From Actinomyces qiguomingii (lineage in GTDB: Bacteria; Actinomycetota; Actinomycetes; Actinomycetales; Actinomycetaceae), in assembly GCF_004102025.1 (NCBI RefSeq), contig NZ_CP025228.1, forward strand, positions 2,542,001-2,606,000: DNA of 64,000 nucleotides. Reading direction: 5' to 3'. This document shows positions 61,064 to 64,000 of this stretch, piece by piece. Within the stretch, counting starts at the first letter, position 1. Each line of letters starts with the position of its first letter. Made by a program: the position numbers and the translations under genes. The notes under the pieces were generated by a model. That model made no database searches and was not told the DNA's origin. It saw only the letters and a list, made by a program, of their open reading frames with translations.

Positions 61064-62632
61064 TCAGCCCAGTCGGGAGCGCAGGGCACGCAGGCGCGCC
61101 AGGGATGGCCCGGCCCCCAGGATCTCCATTGACTCGAACAGGGGTGGAGAGACCTGGCGCCCGGTGACGGCCACCCGCAGCGGCCCGAAGGCCAGACGCG
61201 GTTTGATTCCCATGCCGTCGACAATGGCTGCACGCAGGGCCTCCTCCAACACTTCGGTGCGCCACGGTCCGGGCAACGCCTCGAGCGTGGCGATCGCGGT
61301 GTCGAGCACCTGCGGGGCGGAGTCCTTCAGGCGGGAAACGGCCCGTTCATCGATTTCCAGCGCCGCGTCATCGACCAGCAGAAAGCCAAGCATGTCACGG
61401 GACTCACGCAGCAGCTGGATACGAGTCTGTATCAGCGGAGCGGCGGCGGCGAGGATCTCCTGCTCGCGCGGCGTCAACTCGGCGAAGGCGGACGCGCTGA
61501 CCAGGGGCCGGGCGCTCCAGTCGGGGTCGGCCGGATCGGGGTAGGCATCGGCCAGGTAGGGCACCAGCCGGTTGCGGAAGTCATCACCCTTCAGCCGGCG
61601 CAGATGCTCGGCGTTGATGGCCTGGCACTTCTTGACGTCGAAGCGCGCCGGGTTGGGATTGACATCGGATATCTCGAAGGCGTCCACCAGCTGAGTTGGC
61701 GTGAATACATCCTCGTCCTTGGACAGGGACCAGCCCAGCAGGGCCAAATAGTTCAACAGCCCCTCCGGCGCCATGCCCCGGAAGCGGTGGATGAGCAGGT
61801 TGGACTCGGGGTCGCGCTTGGATAGCTTCTTGTTGCCCTCCCCCATCACGTAGGGCAGGTGGGCGAACTCCGGCATCCGCTGCGCCCTTCCGATCTCAAT
61901 TAGGGCGCGGTATAGGGCCACCTGCCTAGGCGTGGAGGACAGCAGATCCTCCCCGCGCAGCACATGGGTGATGCCCATGGCGGCGTCGTCGACGGGATTG
62001 ACCAGCGTGTACAGCGGTTCACCACCCGCACGTACCACCACATAGTCGGGCACGGAACCGGCCTTGAAAGTGACCGGGCCGCGCACCAGGTCGTGGAAGG
62101 TGATGTCCTCATCCGGCATGCGCATGCGCAGCACGGGCAGGCGCCCCTCGGCGCGGAACGCGGCCTTTTGTTCTTCGCTCAGGTCGCGGTCGTAGCCGTC
62201 GTAGCCGAGTTTCGGGTCCTCACCGTTGGCGCGGTGACGGGCCTCGATCTCCGCGGGCGTGGAGAAGGACTCATACAGGTACCCGGCCTCCAACAGCTCC
62301 TTGGCGACCTGACGGTACAGCTCGGTGCGCTGGGACTGGCGGTAGGGTGCGTGCGGACCGCCCTTAGCCGCACCCTCGTCCCAGTCCAGGCCGAGCCAGC
62401 GCAACGAGTCGAGGATCGCCTCGAAGGACTCCTCGGAGTCACGGGCGGCGTCGGTGTCTTCGATGCGCAGCACGAAGGTGCCGCCGGTGTGTCGCGCGTA
62501 GGCCCAGTTAAACAGGCAGGTGCGCACCATGCCGACATGCGGTGTGCCGGTGGGCGAGGGGCAGAAGCGGACGCGAATCGGCACGGGTCCAGATGCTGGC
62601 GGGGCCGGGGGCTTGAAGGTGTTCTCGCTCAT
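61064..62632 (-). CDS. gltX: glutamate--tRNA ligase
   Basis: A 522-residue class I synthetase. The HIGH-type motif is in [19 protein letters not shown] (HVGM) near residue 32, [13 protein letters not shown] follows, and the KMSKS-type motif is [10 protein letters not shown]. The C-terminal anticodon-binding domain is present. The HVGM variant is normal for many actinobacterial GluRS. Without a visible GlnRS, this enzyme may also charge tRNA-Gln for the Glu-tRNA(Gln) amidotransferase route (inference). Start ATG 62632 lies 3 residues before the conserved region. Confidence 0.95.
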   Translation of the reverse strand: MSENTFKPPAPPASGPVPIRVRFCPSPTGTPHVGMVRTCLFNWAYARHTGGTFVLRIEDTDAARDSEESFEAILDSLRWLGLDWDEGAAKGGPHAPYRQSQRTELYRQVAKELLEAGYLYESFSTPAEIEARHRANGEDPKLGYDGYDRDLSEEQKAAFRAEGRLPVLRMRMPDEDITFHDLVRGPVTFKAGSVPDYVVVRAGGEPLYTLVNPVDDAAMGITHVLRGEDLLSSTPRQVALYRALIEIGRAQRMPEFAHLPYVMGEGNKKLSKRDPESNLLIHRFRGMAPEGLLNYLALLGWSLSKDEDVFTPTQLVDAFEISDVNPNPARFDVKKCQAINAEHLRRLKGDDFRNRLVPYLADAYPDPADPDWSARPLVSASAFAELTPREQEILAAAAPLIQTRIQLLRESRDMLGFLLVDDAALEIDERAVSRLKDSAPQVLDTAIATLEALPGPWRTEVLEEALRAAIVDGMGIKPRLAFGPLRVAVTGRQVSPPLFESMEILGAGPSLARLRALRSRLG

Positions 62633-62768
62633 GATGGGTCAACCCTAACCGGCTCTTCGTGTTTGGGGGTGTGGTGGGTTGACGGGGGTGGGTTGACGAG
62701 TGGTGGTGGTTGGTGGGTTCGTGTCGACGGTTCGTGGCTTGGACCGTCTTGGGACCGTCTAGCTGTAC

Positions 62769-62803
62769 TTGGATCGCCCGAGACGCAGTTTCAGGCGGTT
62801 CAA
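62769..62803. repeat. TTGGACC/GGTCCAA palindrome, copy 3 (diverged)
   Basis: TTGGATCGCCCGA and TCAGGCGGTTCAA are imperfect inverted repeats around a 9-nt loop. Two TTGGGACCG or TTGGACCG boxes lie 15-35 bp to the left. Confidence 0.7.
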
Positions 62804-62816
62804 CTGGGGATACTGC

Positions 62817-62870
62817 GGTCGAGCTGGAGGCGCGCGGTCGAGCTGGAGGCGCGCGGTCGAGCTGGAGGAT
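62817..62870. repeat. 19-bp tandem repeat, 3 units
   Basis: GGTCGAGCTGGAGGCGCGC is repeated at 62817, 62836 and 62855; the third unit diverges after GGTCGAGCTGGAGG. Confidence 0.85.
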
Positions 62871-63011
62871 CGGGGTTCAGGTAGGCGTATTTCTGCGGCA
62901 GCGGGACCCGCTGACTTCGTATACGCGGACAGCCGCACGGTTGGGGGCCGGGACCTACGCTTTCACCGCTGGCCGATATACGCAGAGAACCGTTGGACCG
63001 TCTGGCTGCGG

Positions 63012-63046
63012 TTGGACTGCCTGAAACGCACTCTCAGACGGTCCAA
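63012..63046. repeat. TTGGACC/GGTCCAA palindrome, copy 4
   Basis: TTGGACTGCCTGA and TCAGACGGTCCAA are inverted repeats with two mismatches around a 9-nt loop. It is nearly identical to copy 2 through CCTGAAACGC and CTCAGACGGTCCAAGCGCAG. A TTGGACCG box precedes it and a GCGGTCCAAG box follows. Confidence 0.8.
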
Positions 63047-63428
63047 GCGCAGTAGCGCGGTCCAAGTATGAGGTCGGCAGTCGGCAGGGCTCATCTGGGG
63101 GCCAGTTTGGGTGGCGGTGCTACCGCCGTCCTGAGCACGCCTCGTCCAAGGGCGCGGCCAAAGTCGTGGTGGCGCCCATAGGAGCAGCCCCTGTGACACG
63201 CTGGCCTATAGCACCATGTTTGTCCCGAGTCCCCGGGCCCTCTAGAGCGCTGCTCGGCAGTGTGTACTCGACGGCTACCCCGGGCCTTGCAGGGCTAAAC
63301 GGCCTGGGCGCGGCTCCACAACGTCCGGGGGTCGAAGGGCGAGGACTGGGGAGCACTCCCCATGGCGATCGCCGCCGTATCCCGCTAACGTAAGTGATAT
63401 CCCCGTAATCTACTTCCAGGAGCACTCC

Positions 63429-64000
63429 ATGAACACTTCACCGTCCCCGAAGGCATCCCTCGTCCGCCGCCGCGCAGCGGCGCTGCTCGCGCTGGGCCTT
63501 GCGCTGCCCGGAATCGTCGCCTGCGAGGACGAGGCTCCGGTAACCGCGGCTCCTGAGACCCAGCAGACAGATTCCGCCGATGACCCGGATGCCGAGCCCA
63601 GTCCGCAGGATCGCTCCGCCGACGATTCGACCGGAGACGTCGACGACGACGCCTACTGGCGCTTCCCCATCCAGTTCGACGGGTGGCGTGTGGAGACGCT
63701 AGATGTGGAGGGTCGCAACGAGTTGAACACCACCGACGGCAAGTGCCTATACGAGAGCATCCAGAACGTCTACCCGCAGACTGAGTACAGCGACGAGCAG
63801 GAGACTCAGTTTCAGGCCGACGCGTGGGTCGAGGACTTCGAAGACGACTACCGCAACATCAGCTCCACGCAGAAGACCGACACCACGGTCACCGACCTGT
63901 CGGGCAACCCGGTGGAGATGATCAAGGTCGAGACCAACTACAGCAGCGACAGGAACGATTACAAGGCGATCACCTGGATACGCGTGTTCACCACCAAGCA
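63429..64000 (+). CDS. lipoprotein of unknown function, 3' end outside window
   Basis: At least 190 codons are visible. The N-terminus MNTSPSPKASLVRRRAAALL leads into a hydrophobic segment ending in the lipobox GIVAC near residue 32. A long acidic Asp/Glu/Thr-rich linker follows, then a structured part starting AYWRFPIQFDGWRVETLD with CLYESIQNVYPQ. I do not recognise the family. AGGAG lies 8 bp before ATG 63429. The frame is open to the end of the window. Confidence 0.8.
   Translation, partial: MNTSPSPKASLVRRRAAALLALGLALPGIVACEDEAPVTAAPETQQTDSADDPDAEPSPQDRSADDSTGDVDDDAYWRFPIQFDGWRVETLDVEGRNELNTTDGKCLYESIQNVYPQTEYSDEQETQFQADAWVEDFEDDYRNISSTQKTDTTVTDLSGNPVEMIKVETNYSSDRNDYKAITWIRVFTTK

Larger units (their letters stand above)
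62633..63428. other. 0.8-kb gene-free region with palindromes and a 19-bp tandem repeat
   Basis: No supportable gene. It holds a GGCTCTTCGTGTTTGGGGGTG motif (62652-62672), TTGGACC-type palindromes at 62769-62803 and 63012-63046, a three-unit 19-bp tandem repeat (62817-62870) and the promoter region of the lipoprotein gene at 63429. The part from 63070 to 63400 shows nothing recognisable. Confidence 0.7.

Overview
This 64-kb window is a chromosomal segment of a high-GC actinobacterium, most likely Actinomycetaceae (Actinomyces-like). The evidence is the gene order ftsK-pgsA-cinA-clgR-recA-recX-gluABCD-miaB-miaA-dapF, a CGAAC-N4-GTTCG SOS box near recA, DtxR-type iron boxes and a lactococcin-972-type bacteriocin cassette. 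The genus assignment is inference from gene content and style, not from a marker-gene search.

Layout. 1-7.1 kb: end of a surface-polysaccharide cluster (Wzy-like polymerase, Wzx-like flippase, CapD/WbpM-like dehydratase, DegT aminotransferase, Wzz-like protein). 7.4-16.3 kb: valS and three tandem long-chain acyl-CoA synthetase paralogs. 16.4-19.9 kb: a lactococcin-972-like bacteriocin with its membrane protein and ABC ATPase, followed by a scar made of a copied chorismate mutase fragment and a fadD-like tail. 20-21.6 kb: an LRV-domain membrane protein. 21.6-24.5 kb: a 1.3-kb gene-free stretch full of inverted and reiterated motifs, then an IS110-family element. 24.6-29.7 kb: chorismate mutase, clpX, dapF, miaA and two YbjN-like genes. 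29.8-38.8 kb: a p19/FTR1 ferrous-iron uptake operon (FTR1, P19 lipoprotein, DUF2318 protein, two MacB-like permeases, ATPase, FMN-binding lipoprotein) with divergent apbE. 38.9-51.4 kb: miaB, gluABCD, ndh, a lipoprotein, recX, recA, DUF3046, clgR, cinA and pgsA. 51.6-57 kb: ftsK, a PfkB kinase and RNase J. 57.5-60.2 kb: an IS1249-type element inserted into an identical copy of itself. 60.3-62.6 kb: two tRNA-Glu, one tRNA-Gln and gltX. 63.4 kb onward: the start of a lipoprotein gene.

How the parts work together. The iron island looks like one functional unit: periplasmic iron binding (P19), permeation (FTR1), an ABC exporter-like complex, and an extracytoplasmic redox arm (DUF2318 plus an FMN-binding lipoprotein) whose flavin would be attached by ApbE. 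Both divergent transcripts start at a region with two DtxR/IdeR-like boxes. The bacteriocin gene is separated from its transporter genes by a 12-bp stem-loop. The glutamate transporter has a promoter with a palindrome across its spacer.

The most unusual feature is a set of dispersed intergenic repeats of several kinds: arrays with an exact 22-bp period, TTGGACC/GGTCCAA palindromes, a hairpin element that the IS110 interrupts, a GGCTCTTCCGG motif and IS-end relics. They are mosaically combined. In two places the 22-bp array supplies the stop codon and last residues of the gene before it. All positions, motifs and stems below were read by eye; family names come from recognition of motifs, not from a database search.
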